NCBI GenBank assembly: GCA_040768905.1
Contig: JAXGMA010000001.1
Location: 2,170,001 to 2,234,000 of the forward strand
From: SZUA-584 sp040768905
Lineage (GTDB): Bacteria; Bacillota; Clostridia; Christensenellales; SZUA-584
Direction: 5' to 3'
Length of the DNA stretch: 64,000 bases
The notes under the pieces were generated by a model. It worked only from the letters and a program-made list of their open reading frames with translations. It had not been told where the DNA came from and did not search any database. Shown here in pieces: positions 44,621-53,372 of this stretch (within the stretch, counting starts at the first letter, position 1; every line of letters starts with the position of its first letter). The translations under genes were made by a program, and so were the position numbers.

Positions 44621-47179
44621 TCACCTCTTTATCGTCGTAATCTGGTCATACATATCGCCCTCAATCGTCAGCGCATCAGTTTTATGTTCATAGAGCTGGC
44701 CTACCGGTGACCAAGCGTAAAACGCCTGTGCCCACGCGACATACTCTCCGTCAGGATACCAAAGAGGTGTGTAGTGCAACCGGCTCCCTGTTACCGAATA
44801 AGGGTTGACAGCAAGCTGCCATGTGGCTGTTATGCCTCCCGCCGTACCTGTTTTTACTTGCAAATTATCACGCGCGTTTTGCCACGCTGATAGCTGGCCG
44901 TAAGCGCTCTCGGGATGTCGTACCCAAACCATTTGCGCGCCGACGAGCTTTTCAGGATGGTCATAGTTGGTCGTCAACGTGGTAGAGCATTGCACGGTGA
45001 ATCCGAAACCCGATTCCAACTGTTTTGGCTTATCTACATAGGCGATGCGCTCATCAGGTAATATGGAAAACGCTGTCGTTAGCCGTGCATAGAAGCTCCT
45101 TGTGACATAGCTGCCGTTAATCAGCCGCACCTCCTGCCATGTATGGTAGGAGGATGAAGTGGCTGTCGGCAGGCTGGTCAGCCCATACGCCGTATACCGC
45201 TGCTCCATCGCCACATCGTCGGGATCAGCCACGATAGAGGCCGGTACATTCTGCACCTGAATGTTCTTTGTCAGCGTGTTATTGCTCTCATCCGTTTCAT
45301 CCAGCACATTATCCGGGTCTGCGGTGAACTTGACGGTATAGCTTCCGGCTGGTGGTACGGTGATACGGAATACCGCGAGATTGCTCCCGTTTCCCGCGAT
45401 GGGGATGCTCTCCATATAGGACGTGCCGCCAATAGTCAGTCGTATGTCCACGGACGGTACCGGCTGCGCCGTGTTGTTCCTTACAGTAGCCGATACCGTT
45501 ACGTCCTTTCCTGCGTACCAATCTGTGATCGTTGAATCTATAATCTCCATGTCAGGCCGGAGTGCTTTGATGGATATCGTTGCCGTGCGGGTGTTGTTGT
45601 TCTCGTTTATCTCCGCAACGATGTTGTCGGGATCAACAAAAGCGGTAACGGTTATGTTCTGTGCGGAAAGCGCTGTTGGCGCTGTAAACGTGAACGTCAC
45701 TGTCTGGGTTGCGCCTATGCTAAGCGCCGATACATTCTTTGAGAACGTCCCTATGTCCGGCACAGTGAGCCGAACCGTTGTGGCAGCCGATGCCTTTAGC
45801 CCGATGTTTTTCACCACCGCGGTTACCGTGACCGTTTCACCGGCTTCATAAACCGCCTTGTTACCAGTAAGTGACGTGACGGTCAGATCAGGCAGCGATG
45901 CGAGCACCTTGAATGAAGCCGACCGCGTGTTGTTGTTCTCATTGCTCTCCGCGACAGCGTTTGTCGAATCCGCCGTGGCTGTCACGGATATGGTTCTATC
46001 GGCGGTGTATTGAGCTGCTGTATAAGTAAAACTCACATTCGTGGTTCCGCCCGCTGCCAGCGATGACACGTACTTTGTCTGTGTGGCAAGATCGGGAGAT
46101 GTTAGCGCGACATAAAAGCCGCCCGCTGATCTGAGCCCCTGATTCCGTATCGTTGCGGTAACGGTGATTGTCTCGCCTGCATCATAGACAGATGCGTTGG
46201 CGCTTAAAGCCGAAACGATAAGGTCGGCGTAAATCTGCGGTGTGTTGACGGAAACTGAAACGGTCTGCGCGTCATGGTACTCAGCGGCCTTTCCAACGAT
46301 GACTCTTTGCAGACTGCTCGAATTGGGCGCGTAAGCGATCATGTTGGAGCGCGTCCTGTTGTCTTTGCCCGTTGCGGACAAGCTGAACGTTCGATTGGCG
46401 TTTGCCTCGCTGACCGGAATTCGTATCGTCAGTATATCGCCGGATTGCCCCGTGTAGCCGGTCACGCTTGTGCCTGCCGGAAAGCTGGATGTATTGAGCG
46501 TATACCCGCCGTTCATGTTGGTCAGCGATACGGTGGATGTGCCCACAAAGTAGCTGCCGCTTATCGACGTGGACGGCGTGGACAGGGTGATGCTGTGCGT
46601 CATAAGGGTTTGTGAACGCGCCTTTATAAGCAGCTCTATCGCAAATTGCAGCACATCTGTGTTTCCTGACTTAGCCCGGATTTTGCTGCCAATCGTTCCG
46701 CTGGCTGCGGCAGAACGCAACTGCGAGTCCGAATATGAGCCTAAATTCGTAAAATTGTATTGACCGGAATCGCCGTTTTCTGATAACCAAAAACGCACAG
46801 CATTTGCTGTTGCATATCGCGCTTTTGTCGCCGTCAAACCGCCCGTGGCATACGGATAGCCATTTTCCAAGATGATGCGCAAGCCCGTCTGTACACGAGC
46901 GGAGTATGAACCCAGAATGTCCGTTTCATTATACGACGCGTTGTGGGGGCTATCATTCCTGTGTTGAAGACAGTAGGCTATCTGTTCTGGTGATGTCCCC
47001 ACAATGTAGTGTTCCGGCGTCTTAAGGTCATTCCAGCCGCTGCCGCCGTTGTATTGCAGGTAATGGGTGGTAGTGCGCGTTCCGACATTCACGGCGGCCA
47101 TTGCTGATGACGCAAATAGGATCAACGTTGTCAGCACAACCAAGACTGCGGATATGATAATTGTAAGCTTCTTTTTCAT
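44621..47179 (-). CDS. Large secreted CARDB-repeat surface protein of the Tad locus
   Basis: An 852-residue exported protein. A signal peptide (MKKKLTIIISAVLVVLTTLI, cleavage after ASSAMA) is followed by a domain resembling a thioester domain (near residue 60: QIAYCLQHRNDS), then three CARDB repeats (about 313-430, 430-535 and 535-640), each ending in an E-x-N-E-N-N-N-T type stretch (SNENNNT, INENNNT, TDESNNT), and a C-terminal beta domain. No LPXTG anchor is seen. The expected partner Gln of a thioester is not obvious. It is the last gene before the AT-rich insert. It probably sits on or in the pilus and binds the partner cell. The ATG at 47179 follows AAGGAG. Confidence 0.82.
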   Translation of the reverse strand: MKKKLTIIISAVLVVLTTLILFASSAMAAVNVGTRTTTHYLQYNGGSGWNDLKTPEHYIVGTSPEQIAYCLQHRNDSPHNASYNETDILGSYSARVQTGLRIILENGYPYATGGLTATKARYATANAVRFWLSENGDSGQYNFTNLGSYSDSQLRSAAASGTIGSKIRAKSGNTDVLQFAIELLIKARSQTLMTHSITLSTPSTSISGSYFVGTSTVSLTNMNGGYTLNTSSFPAGTSVTGYTGQSGDILTIRIPVSEANANRTFSLSATGKDNRTRSNMIAYAPNSSSLQRVIVGKAAEYHDAQTVSVSVNTPQIYADLIVSALSANASVYDAGETITVTATIRNQGLRSAGGFYVALTSPDLATQTKYVSSLAAGGTTNVSFTYTAAQYTADRTISVTATADSTNAVAESNENNNTRSASFKVLASLPDLTVTSLTGNKAVYEAGETVTVTAVVKNIGLKASAATTVRLTVPDIGTFSKNVSALSIGATQTVTFTFTAPTALSAQNITVTAFVDPDNIVAEINENNNTRTATISIKALRPDMEIIDSTITDWYAGKDVTVSATVRNNTAQPVPSVDIRLTIGGTSYMESIPIAGNGSNLAVFRITVPPAGSYTVKFTADPDNVLDETDESNNTLTKNIQVQNVPASIVADPDDVAMEQRYTAYGLTSLPTATSSSYHTWQEVRLINGSYVTRSFYARLTTAFSILPDERIAYVDKPKQLESGFGFTVQCSTTLTTNYDHPEKLVGAQMVWVRHPESAYGQLSAWQNARDNLQVKTGTAGGITATWQLAVNPYSVTGSRLHYTPLWYPDGEYVAWAQAFYAWSPVGQLYEHKTDALTIEGDMYDQITTIKR

Positions 47180-47192
47180 AACCGAACTCCTT

Positions 47193-47657
47193 TCACTCAA
47201 GATATAAAACCGATGACAGCACTTTGATAGGAATTTGTATTTCATCTATGCCGTCAATCTGCCACGGCATGGGCATCGTAAATACCGCGTCAATCTGCAT
47301 TGTTTTTTCTGCTACTGTCATTTGCATATCCTCAAGCGCGTATATCAGCTTGCCGCCGTCGCGTTTTACCCAGTATCCATCTTCCTTTGTCCAGCCCAAC
47401 TCTATCAGGTTATCATCGAGCAATGAATGGGCCGAAACTGCCGGAATATCTAAGACTAGGTCACGCACATTGGCGTTGAGCAGCCCTGCATCCACCGTTA
47501 CGGTAGCTGCCCGCTCCAACTCGGTTTCACAGGTCTGATACTTGGCGTAAATCATCACGCCCGTATACACCACGAAGGTCAAAGTGAAAAAAATCAGAAT
47601 CAGGAACAGTGTCCAGATGACTGCGCTGCCGCGTATGTCTTTAATAAAACGTCTCAT
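47193..47657 (-). CDS. TadE-like pseudopilin
   Basis: A 154-residue protein with a type IV prepilin-like N-terminus: short basic leader MRRFIKDIRG, possible cleavage after G10, then a hydrophobic helix (AVIWTLFLILIFFTLTFVVY) and a soluble C-terminal domain of beta character. TadE-type proteins are minor pseudopilins of Tad systems. The ATG at 47657 overlaps the upstream stop (ATGA). The usual Glu at +5 after cleavage is absent. Function is inferred from position and leader pattern. Confidence 0.75.
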   Translation of the reverse strand: MRRFIKDIRGSAVIWTLFLILIFFTLTFVVYTGVMIYAKYQTCETELERAATVTVDAGLLNANVRDLVLDIPAVSAHSLLDDNLIELGWTKEDGYWVKRDGGKLIYALEDMQMTVAEKTMQIDAVFTMPMPWQIDGIDEIQIPIKVLSSVLYLE

Positions 47658-48082
47658 TTCTTTATATACACCTCCGAGATGCCGCGCGCGGATGCGGTGA
47701 TTTGCACGTCTATTGTCAACGGTTCACCCAGCGCAGGGCGCAGGATAACGATAGATACCGTTTTTGTTACGGTGAGTGTAAAAGGCGTTTTGAGCTGAAT
47801 GGTTTTCTCCGCTGTATCGTGCCACACGGTGTCGATCTCCACGCTGTCGGGAGCCAAGAAGTTCTCGTTTTCCATGACGGATTGCAGAGTCGCATCGTCC
47901 GCTTTGCCATACAGCTCCACGGTACGCGCCATATATTTTGCTGTTTGATTTAGGGATTGCTGAGCCGTGAATATGGGGAACAGTGCCATGAGTGAAGCCA
48001 TAAGGGTGAACAGGATGAGTATGGTGATCGCCACGTCTATGTATCCTTCGCCTGTCTGGTCGCGTATAAATTTCCATTTCAT
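47654..48082 (-). CDS. DUF4320-like pseudopilin
   Basis: A 142-residue protein resembling DUF4320, a family seen with Tad genes in Clostridia. The leader MKWKFIRDQTGEG is followed by YIDVAITILILFTLMASLMA, a membrane helix, then a helical/beta soluble part with a conserved-looking LYGKADDATLQSVMENE. Processing by TadV would be after G13. The ATG at 48082 follows AAAGGAGACAT and is chosen over ATG at 48097. It overlaps the TadE-like gene by four bases. It shares the GxG-aromatic-I/L-D-L/V-A motif with the small pilin gene upstream. Confidence 0.72.
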   Translation of the reverse strand: MKWKFIRDQTGEGYIDVAITILILFTLMASLMALFPIFTAQQSLNQTAKYMARTVELYGKADDATLQSVMENENFLAPDSVEIDTVWHDTAEKTIQLKTPFTLTVTKTVSIVILRPALGEPLTIDVQITASARGISEVYIKK

Positions 48083-48149
48083 ATGTCTCCTTTCCAATGG
48101 GAAAGGGGTCGCCGTGCGGCAGCCCCTTCGCCATTTGTCCTTTGGTCGC

Positions 48150-48353
48150 TTACGGCAACACGTTTATGCCGGTCAGTTCGCCGCTGATCTTCTCGATCAG
48201 GCCGGAGAACAAACTAGGCACTGCGGCATTGAGAATGAGCAGCACCGCCGCGCCGATGACCACGACGATGAGGATTTTGAAGGCCAGATCAAGAAATCCG
48301 TCCCCGTTTTTTTCGGTAACGAAGCGACGAACAACGTTTTTAACTTTCAGCAT
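48150..48353 (-). CDS. Flp-type major pilin candidate
   Basis: A 67-residue protein with a short leader ending NGDG, then a hydrophobic helix FLDLAFKILIVVVIGAAVLL and a short C-terminal tail. Size and layout match Flp pilins of Tad systems, the filament subunit. The usual Glu at +5 is not present; Asp at +3 of the presumed mature form (G19-F20) may stand in. The ATG at 48353 follows AAAGGAGAAAAAC. It lies 115 bases after tadC, with a nested hairpin in the gap, consistent with separate control of pilin dosage. Confidence 0.75.
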   Translation of the reverse strand: MLKVKNVVRRFVTEKNGDGFLDLAFKILIVVVIGAAVLLILNAAVPSLFSGLIEKISGELTGINVLP

Positions 48354-48413
48354 AGTTTTTCTCCTTTAAAATTGATTTGATATGAATGGGGGCACCGTAT
48401 ATATAAAATCCGC

Positions 48414-48461
48414 TGTTCCGGCTGCATATAAAAAACAGCCCTCCCTTCAACTGCCGGAACA
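48414..48461 (-). other. Nested hairpin between tadC and the pilin gene
   Basis: TGTTCCGGC (48414-48422) pairs with GCCGGAACA (48453-48461), a perfect nine-pair outer stem. Inside it GGCTG (48420-48424) can pair with CAGCC (48436-48440), sharing bases with the outer stem. It may mark an RNA-processing site that protects the downstream pilin message or reduces read-through. Confidence 0.55.
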
Positions 48462-48467
48462 AACGGC

Positions 48468-49346
48468 CTATAAGCCTACAGCGGCTAAGTTGCCTATAAT
48501 GAGCAATACAAGAGGAACCATGAACATGAGTATCATGAGTACGGTCAGAATGAGCGAAGCCGCCTTGATTCTGCCGGGGCGCTTCTCCATCAAACGCCGG
48601 AGCGTTTCCCGCTCCTTCGTGCGCATGTCCTGCTCCAGCACCAACAGGCTGGTGCGCTGATCCACGCCTTGATATACGCCGCACAGCACTGCGCATAGCG
48701 CGGAAAAGGACGGCAGATTAAGCCGCGCTTCCATCCGGCGCAGCGCCGCCTCCTGATTGCCGATTCGCATGTCGGCGATAAGCCGGTCAAGCTCGGTTCC
48801 CAGCGCTTTGCCAGCCACGCGGCGATACTTTTCAAAAAAGGCCAGCATATCGCGGTTATCCTGCAAGGTATAGTTCATGGTTTCAACCAATCGTGGCAGC
48901 TCCGCTTCTATCTCGCGGTTTTGCGCATCCACACGCTTGCGGATGGACTGCATGGCCTGAAAGTACGCGAGAAGCGCGGCCACGGCAGTCAGCAATGCCA
49001 ACAAGGGAACGCCCATCGGAACGAACAATACGCCGATAAGCGCCAGCAGCAGTGACCGTGCCTTTACGCCCGAAACGAAGGCTTCCGGTTTTTGAGCCAT
49101 ATGAAGCCTCGCAAAGTCTGCTTCTAGCCGTTTTTGTCTGTACGCACTCATGGGAAAGAGCTTGGAGATCACCCGCATCAGCGGCAGAATTGCCGCCTGC
49201 AAGCGTTCGGTCATGCCGTGCCTGCCGTGAATATCCCGTATGGCATGGATGGACTTACCGGAAGGTAAGGCGAATACCGCCTGCGCGACGCGGTACAAAC
49301 CAAAGGCCAGAAACAGGCAGGGAATTAAATAAAGTATCAAGGTCAT
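48468..49346 (-). CDS. tadC: TadC-like inner-membrane platform protein
   Basis: A 292-residue protein of the type II secretion F-domain family. Membrane segments lie at the N-terminus, near 95-130 (ALIGVLFVPMGVPLLALLTA) and at the C-terminus (ILTVLMILMFMVPLVLLIIG), around a helical cytoplasmic domain with ETMNYTLQDNRDMLAFFEKY. It forms the platform with TadB. The ATG at 49346 overlaps the tadB stop by four bases. Confidence 0.86.
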   Translation of the reverse strand: MTLILYLIPCLFLAFGLYRVAQAVFALPSGKSIHAIRDIHGRHGMTERLQAAILPLMRVISKLFPMSAYRQKRLEADFARLHMAQKPEAFVSGVKARSLLLALIGVLFVPMGVPLLALLTAVAALLAYFQAMQSIRKRVDAQNREIEAELPRLVETMNYTLQDNRDMLAFFEKYRRVAGKALGTELDRLIADMRIGNQEAALRRMEARLNLPSFSALCAVLCGVYQGVDQRTSLLVLEQDMRTKERETLRRLMEKRPGRIKAASLILTVLMILMFMVPLVLLIIGNLAAVGL

Positions 49347-50269
49347 TTCTTCTCACCACCTTCCACGGGGCGGTACAGCCGCGCTACCCATATGGCCGTC
49401 GCCAGCACAGCGGCCAGCACCACAGCCAGGGTTATCTTGCCCGCAGGCGTTGTCGTCAGCATGGTATACCAATCTGGCATCATCGCGCCCATAATCGGAA
49501 CCGCGCCCAGCACCAGCATGACCGTGACAATATAGTCGCCTAGTTGTTTACGGATAGCAGTGTCCGCTTCCATCTGCGCCCGGCGCATCTCTCCAAGTCG
49601 GCTCACGATACCGGGCAGGGCGAAGCGCAACTGCCTGTCGCGCTGGCACTGTATCAGCACGTCGCACCAATCACGCCAATAGCGGTTGTCGATGCGTTCG
49701 CGCATCCGGAGCAACGCTTTCACGACATCCGCGTCGATCAATTGCGTCTCCGTATAAAATTGCCGGAACACGCCGTCCAGAGGAGAGGGGAGCAAATGCA
49801 GATTGCTTTCCACCGCACCAATCAGGTCGCCACCAGACACATAGCTGTTTGTAACGGTGCCCATCGCGCTCTCCAGCTTTTCATTCAGACTGCGTATATA
49901 ATCGCCAGTACGAATGCGGATCACAATCAGCGGTGAGCAGCCAAGCCCTGCCGCCAATACCAATCCGGCAAGGACGTTATCCAGAGCCATGCCAATCAGA
50001 AAGCCTATGGCTGCCAGTACGACAGCCGCCCATTTATAAGCACCGATCTTCTCGTTCATGCCTGCCGCCGTGAGCATATCCTTCGCGTCGTCTATTGTTA
50101 CAGCGAGTTTTCCCTTTGACTTTCCGGAGATGCGTCGAATACGCCTTTTTCTCTCTCGCTGGTGCTGGAATGGCTTTGCAAACGGATGTGTCATATCCGA
50201 AGGACGGATACCCAGTAACAAAAAAAGCCCCACAACGATCAGCAGGGCGCACAGAATCTGAATTGTCAT
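49343..50269 (-). CDS. tadB: TadB-like inner-membrane platform protein
   Basis: A 308-residue F-domain protein, partner of TadC. An N-terminal membrane segment (IQILCALLIVVGLFLLLGI) is followed by a basic cytoplasmic region, a pair of membrane segments near 85-120, the domain with GTVTNSYVSGGDLIGAVESN, and C-terminal segments near 255-295. The ATG at 50269 overlaps the tadA stop (ATGA). Gene order TadA-TadB-TadC is that of Tad systems. Confidence 0.87.
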   Translation of the reverse strand: MTIQILCALLIVVGLFLLLGIRPSDMTHPFAKPFQHQRERKRRIRRISGKSKGKLAVTIDDAKDMLTAAGMNEKIGAYKWAAVVLAAIGFLIGMALDNVLAGLVLAAGLGCSPLIVIRIRTGDYIRSLNEKLESAMGTVTNSYVSGGDLIGAVESNLHLLPSPLDGVFRQFYTETQLIDADVVKALLRMRERIDNRYWRDWCDVLIQCQRDRQLRFALPGIVSRLGEMRRAQMEADTAIRKQLGDYIVTVMLVLGAVPIMGAMMPDWYTMLTTTPAGKITLAVVLAAVLATAIWVARLYRPVEGGEKK

Positions 50270-51585
50270 AGCCGCACCACCTTGTAACCGGAAACAGTAG
50301 CCGGATCCGCGCCGTTCTCCAGCAGGGTATCAGCCAGACTTTCGGATATGCCGCCTGTCTGAACGAATTTGCCGCCCTCAAACCGGAACAGAGTCCGTGC
50401 CTGCACCATGCCGTCTTTGACGCCGGTGGCTTCAACGATCTCCATGATGCGGCGCGTCCCATCCAGCATCTGTTTCTTGAACACCATGATTGGAAACGCT
50501 TCTGCCACAAAGCCCATCAGGATATTCGTTGATATGTTGGTTCCCGACATCTGGCACATGGACAGGATACGGCCATATGCCTTTCTTGCGGAATTGGCGT
50601 GCAAGCTGGTCACGACGACGTGGCCGGTACGAGCAGCCTCCTGAGCGGTCATGGCCTCCGCACCACGCATTTCGGCCACCACGATGATATCCGGCGAGAA
50701 GCGCATTGCTTTTCTCAGCAGGTCGTTCATGTCCACATCCGCGTTCTCCATGTCCGACGGACGGATACAGGTGTGGATAACGCGATTCTGCGCGTTGCCC
50801 TGATCATCCACGTCGAACAAGTCCAGCTCGCGCGTTTCTTCAATGGTGTAGATTCTTTTAGCTTTATCCGCGGCACTTAGCATATAGGATATATCTGTGG
50901 TTTTGCCGCTGCCTGTCTTTCCGGCCAGCCCAACGGAAATACCATGATTTACACACAGCGAAAGGAAATCCAGCATCTCGAGTGACGCTGTTTGCCATTC
51001 CACAAGCTGCTGTTTCTGAACCTTTGCCATGCGTTGGCGGCGGATGGAGAACACCGCGCCGCTGCGCTTGTCGGTGACAGGCGGTATCATGGCCGATATA
51101 CGGATACCCTGTGTGATGTAACTGTCCACGATGGGATTGGTGCCATCCAGCACCAGACCACCCAAGCGTACCATTTTGCGCAGGGTATCTTCAGCGTGCT
51201 GTGGCGAAAGAAAGTGTTCCGGTATCTTGCGCCAGCCGGAGCGCGTGACGATTTCAATATCCCGCCAGCTGTTACCGTTAATTTCTTCAACGTCAGGGTC
51301 AGCAATGTATTTATCCAAGAATCCGAAACCCGCCATGTCCCCGTACAGCCTGTCGATCAAGTCCTTAGTGGAGAGTCCGATGACACGGAGTTGATGAGAA
51401 GCAACATGTTCACCGATCAGCCTTTTGACAGCTTCCGCAGCAGATTTTTGGGTGATGCTTTGGGCGAGCGTTTCCGCGTGATCTTTTGATATGGCATCCC
51501 GTATTTTCTCCAGCACGGCCTCATATGGGCTTTTTTCCTGTATCTCCTGCTTTTCATAGGCCAGTTCGCGTAATGTCCGGCTCAT
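50266..51585 (-). CDS. tadA: TadA/CpaF-type secretion ATPase
   Basis: A 439-residue hexameric ATPase that drives pilus assembly. Walker A is GLAGKTGSGKTTDISY near residue 221, followed by TIEETRELDL (Asp box), Walker B DIIVVAEMRGAEAM near 300 and the His box GHVVVTSLHANSARKAYGRI near 328. An N-terminal domain (about 1-110) is typical of the CpaF branch. The ATG at 51585 overlaps the tadZ stop. Strong family match. Confidence 0.95.
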   Translation of the reverse strand: MSRTLRELAYEKQEIQEKSPYEAVLEKIRDAISKDHAETLAQSITQKSAAEAVKRLIGEHVASHQLRVIGLSTKDLIDRLYGDMAGFGFLDKYIADPDVEEINGNSWRDIEIVTRSGWRKIPEHFLSPQHAEDTLRKMVRLGGLVLDGTNPIVDSYITQGIRISAMIPPVTDKRSGAVFSIRRQRMAKVQKQQLVEWQTASLEMLDFLSLCVNHGISVGLAGKTGSGKTTDISYMLSAADKAKRIYTIEETRELDLFDVDDQGNAQNRVIHTCIRPSDMENADVDMNDLLRKAMRFSPDIIVVAEMRGAEAMTAQEAARTGHVVVTSLHANSARKAYGRILSMCQMSGTNISTNILMGFVAEAFPIMVFKKQMLDGTRRIMEIVEATGVKDGMVQARTLFRFEGGKFVQTGGISESLADTLLENGADPATVSGYKVVRL

Positions 51586-52298
51586 GTTGCTACCTCCGTG
51601 AGTTTTCTGTATAGCTTCTGCACCTGCTTAAAATACCGGATAGCGGCAGGCGTACTGCTGCTGTCAGTGCTATTCTGCCGGAATTCACGTACATGCGGCA
51701 GCGCTTCTGCAAAGCGGATATCTGCTGCTTTTTCTACGGCATCCAATGCGGGATTCACCGTCATCGCTGAGACGGGCAGTACACGTCCTGCCGCGTTCAT
51801 AGCTTCCAAAAATGGTTTGACGGCATTCATCCAGCACACACCCTGCACGTCCGGCGTGATTGGAACGACGATCTTATCCGCGCTGCATAACGCGGCGGGG
51901 ATAAAGGGGTCTGTGCGCTGTCCAGAAATATCAAGTATGAGTGTATCCGTCAGCGCCGCGCAGCGTTCCACGAAATCCTTCGCCGCGTCGGTTGCTTCCA
52001 GTCCCAGCTCATATGACAGGTACTCGTCCATGTCCGTCAGCCCTGCGTAGAACAGCCGCTTGTTTTTGGGGTGCTGGTGCAGAAATTTGGCCGCATCATC
52101 CGTTCCGACGTCAAATATGGCCTTACCCAGCGAAGCATCTGCGCTAATTCTCTGGCCGTTCAATCGCATGGGAAGTGTGGGCTGCGTCAGGTCTGAGTTG
52201 ATAATGGCCGTTACGCTCCGTTTTGCAAACAGCTGTGCCAGCGTGTCAGCCAGCGTACTCTTACCGGTTCCGTCTCGTCCCCAAATGGCAATAATCAT
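51582..52298 (-). CDS. tadZ: TadZ/CpaE-like P-loop ATPase
   Basis: A 238-residue P-loop NTPase beginning MIIAIWGRDGTGKSTLADTL, a deviant Walker A in which the signature lysine is replaced by Arg-Asp. Segments TLILDISGQRTDPFIPAALC and KIVVPITPDVQGVCWMNAVK correspond to the ParA/MinD-fold core. In Tad systems TadZ places the pilus machine at the pole. The receiver domain of longer CpaE proteins is absent. The ATG at 52298 is next to the stop of cpaB and the 3' end overlaps tadA. Confidence 0.82.
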   Translation of the reverse strand: MIIAIWGRDGTGKSTLADTLAQLFAKRSVTAIINSDLTQPTLPMRLNGQRISADASLGKAIFDVGTDDAAKFLHQHPKNKRLFYAGLTDMDEYLSYELGLEATDAAKDFVERCAALTDTLILDISGQRTDPFIPAALCSADKIVVPITPDVQGVCWMNAVKPFLEAMNAAGRVLPVSAMTVNPALDAVEKAADIRFAEALPHVREFRQNSTDSSSTPAAIRYFKQVQKLYRKLTEVAT

Positions 52299-52299
52299 G

Positions 52300-53070
52300 T
52301 TAGTCCACCTCCGTTCCTATAAGCACGCTGTTGGATATATACTGTGAGACGACCTCTCCGCGCGCGACGAAAGCGAGGTGCATGGTGCCCGTCTGCTCCA
52401 GCTCGGCCAACCTCAAAGCCTGTTCTCTAGTTGCGTAGAATGAAACGGTCACGGGTAGGGTGTTCTTTGTCTCTTTATCCGGTTGTGCCGTGACCCTGGC
52501 ATCCGCGCCGTCGCCGGTCGTGACCATACACACCTCGATGTACTCAAGTACCGGATCGATGTGCGCGCCGGATACAGTTGTTTCGGTCGCATCACCTGGT
52601 TCCACGCCCAGCGTTTGATTGACGGTGCCTTTAGGAATGGCGATGACCGTCACAATATCACCGGGCAGAAGCCGTCCGGACACTCCGGAGGCAAGGGACG
52701 GCAAAGTGACCGATACAACCGTTTTACTCTTCGCTTCACCCGCTGAAAAAAGATTTTGTTCCGCCAGCGTGGCGGTGAGCTTTTCGGCGGTTAGAAAATC
52801 CCCAGCGTAAAGGGCTGTAGCCGCATACTGACCGATAGCTTTTGCGGATTCACTGATGCCGTTCTGCACAACGTTTTTCGGTACGCTGACTGATTCCACC
52901 ATGTCGGCGGTAATCTGTGTCTCTGCTTTGATGGTCTGTTTCATGCGCAGAACGCTCACCGTTTCGCTTTCACTGCTGCCAATCAGCTTCGGCAGCGCTA
53001 TGAAACTAAAAGCCAGCGCCAGCAGGATACACAAGGTTCCGATAACGAATTTGTTTTTCAGTAACTTCAT
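52300..53070 (-). CDS. cpaB: CpaB/RcpC-like SAF-domain pilus assembly protein
   Basis: A 256-residue protein with an N-terminal membrane anchor (FVIGTLCILLALAFSFIALP) and a SAF domain (QTIKAETQITADMVESVSVP, AATALYAGDFLTAEKLTAT), then a beta domain with LPSLASGVSGRLLPGDIVTV and a C-terminal helix ending VSQYISNSVLIGTEVD. In Tad loci CpaB is a periplasmic or extracytoplasmic partner of the machine; here in a Gram-positive setting it is probably on the outer face of the membrane. It is the first Tad gene of this transcript. Confidence 0.85.
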   Translation of the reverse strand: MKLLKNKFVIGTLCILLALAFSFIALPKLIGSSESETVSVLRMKQTIKAETQITADMVESVSVPKNVVQNGISESAKAIGQYAATALYAGDFLTAEKLTATLAEQNLFSAGEAKSKTVVSVTLPSLASGVSGRLLPGDIVTVIAIPKGTVNQTLGVEPGDATETTVSGAHIDPVLEYIEVCMVTTGDGADARVTAQPDKETKNTLPVTVSFYATREQALRLAELEQTGTMHLAFVARGEVVSQYISNSVLIGTEVD

Positions 53071-53101
53071 TGTTTGGTTTTCCTCCTATTATTGAATTTC
53101 C

Positions 53102-53353
53102 TTATTTCAGCAGGTCGGTCACTTTCAAGACGCAGCCTTCAACCCTGCCAAACATGATCATGTCATTTTCCCCGATGTCGTTTTCGGGGATGTAGCCCGT
53201 ATAGTGATGGTCGTTATCCACCACATAATGCAGTCCCTTAAGGTAAACGCCATCCGGCGTCAAGTGGATAATCGCCCATCCGTCACCCTCCAAATCATCA
53301 GGGTCAATCGCGGACAGGTCAATATCCATAATGCAATCATCTGTACTCATCAT
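53102..53353 (-). CDS. Small acidic protein between partition and pilus genes, unknown
   Basis: An 83-residue acidic protein (many Asp and Glu; starts MMSTDDCIMDIDLSAIDPDD) with a beta-rich middle (WAIIHLTPDGVYLKGLHYVV). No membrane segment. I do not recognise a family. The ATG at 53353 is preferred because GGAGACAAGAAG precedes it. It lies 20 bases after the ParR-like gene and 31 before cpaB, so it may belong to either unit. Confidence 0.6.
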   Translation of the reverse strand: MMSTDDCIMDIDLSAIDPDDLEGDGWAIIHLTPDGVYLKGLHYVVDNDHHYTGYIPENDIGENDMIMFGRVEGCVLKVTDLLK

Positions 53354-53372
53354 CTTCTTGTCTCCGTTTCTG

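Noticed and set aside
44621..47179. Claiming a true internal thioester bond
   Set aside because: The Cys is there but the partner Gln at the expected place is not evident.
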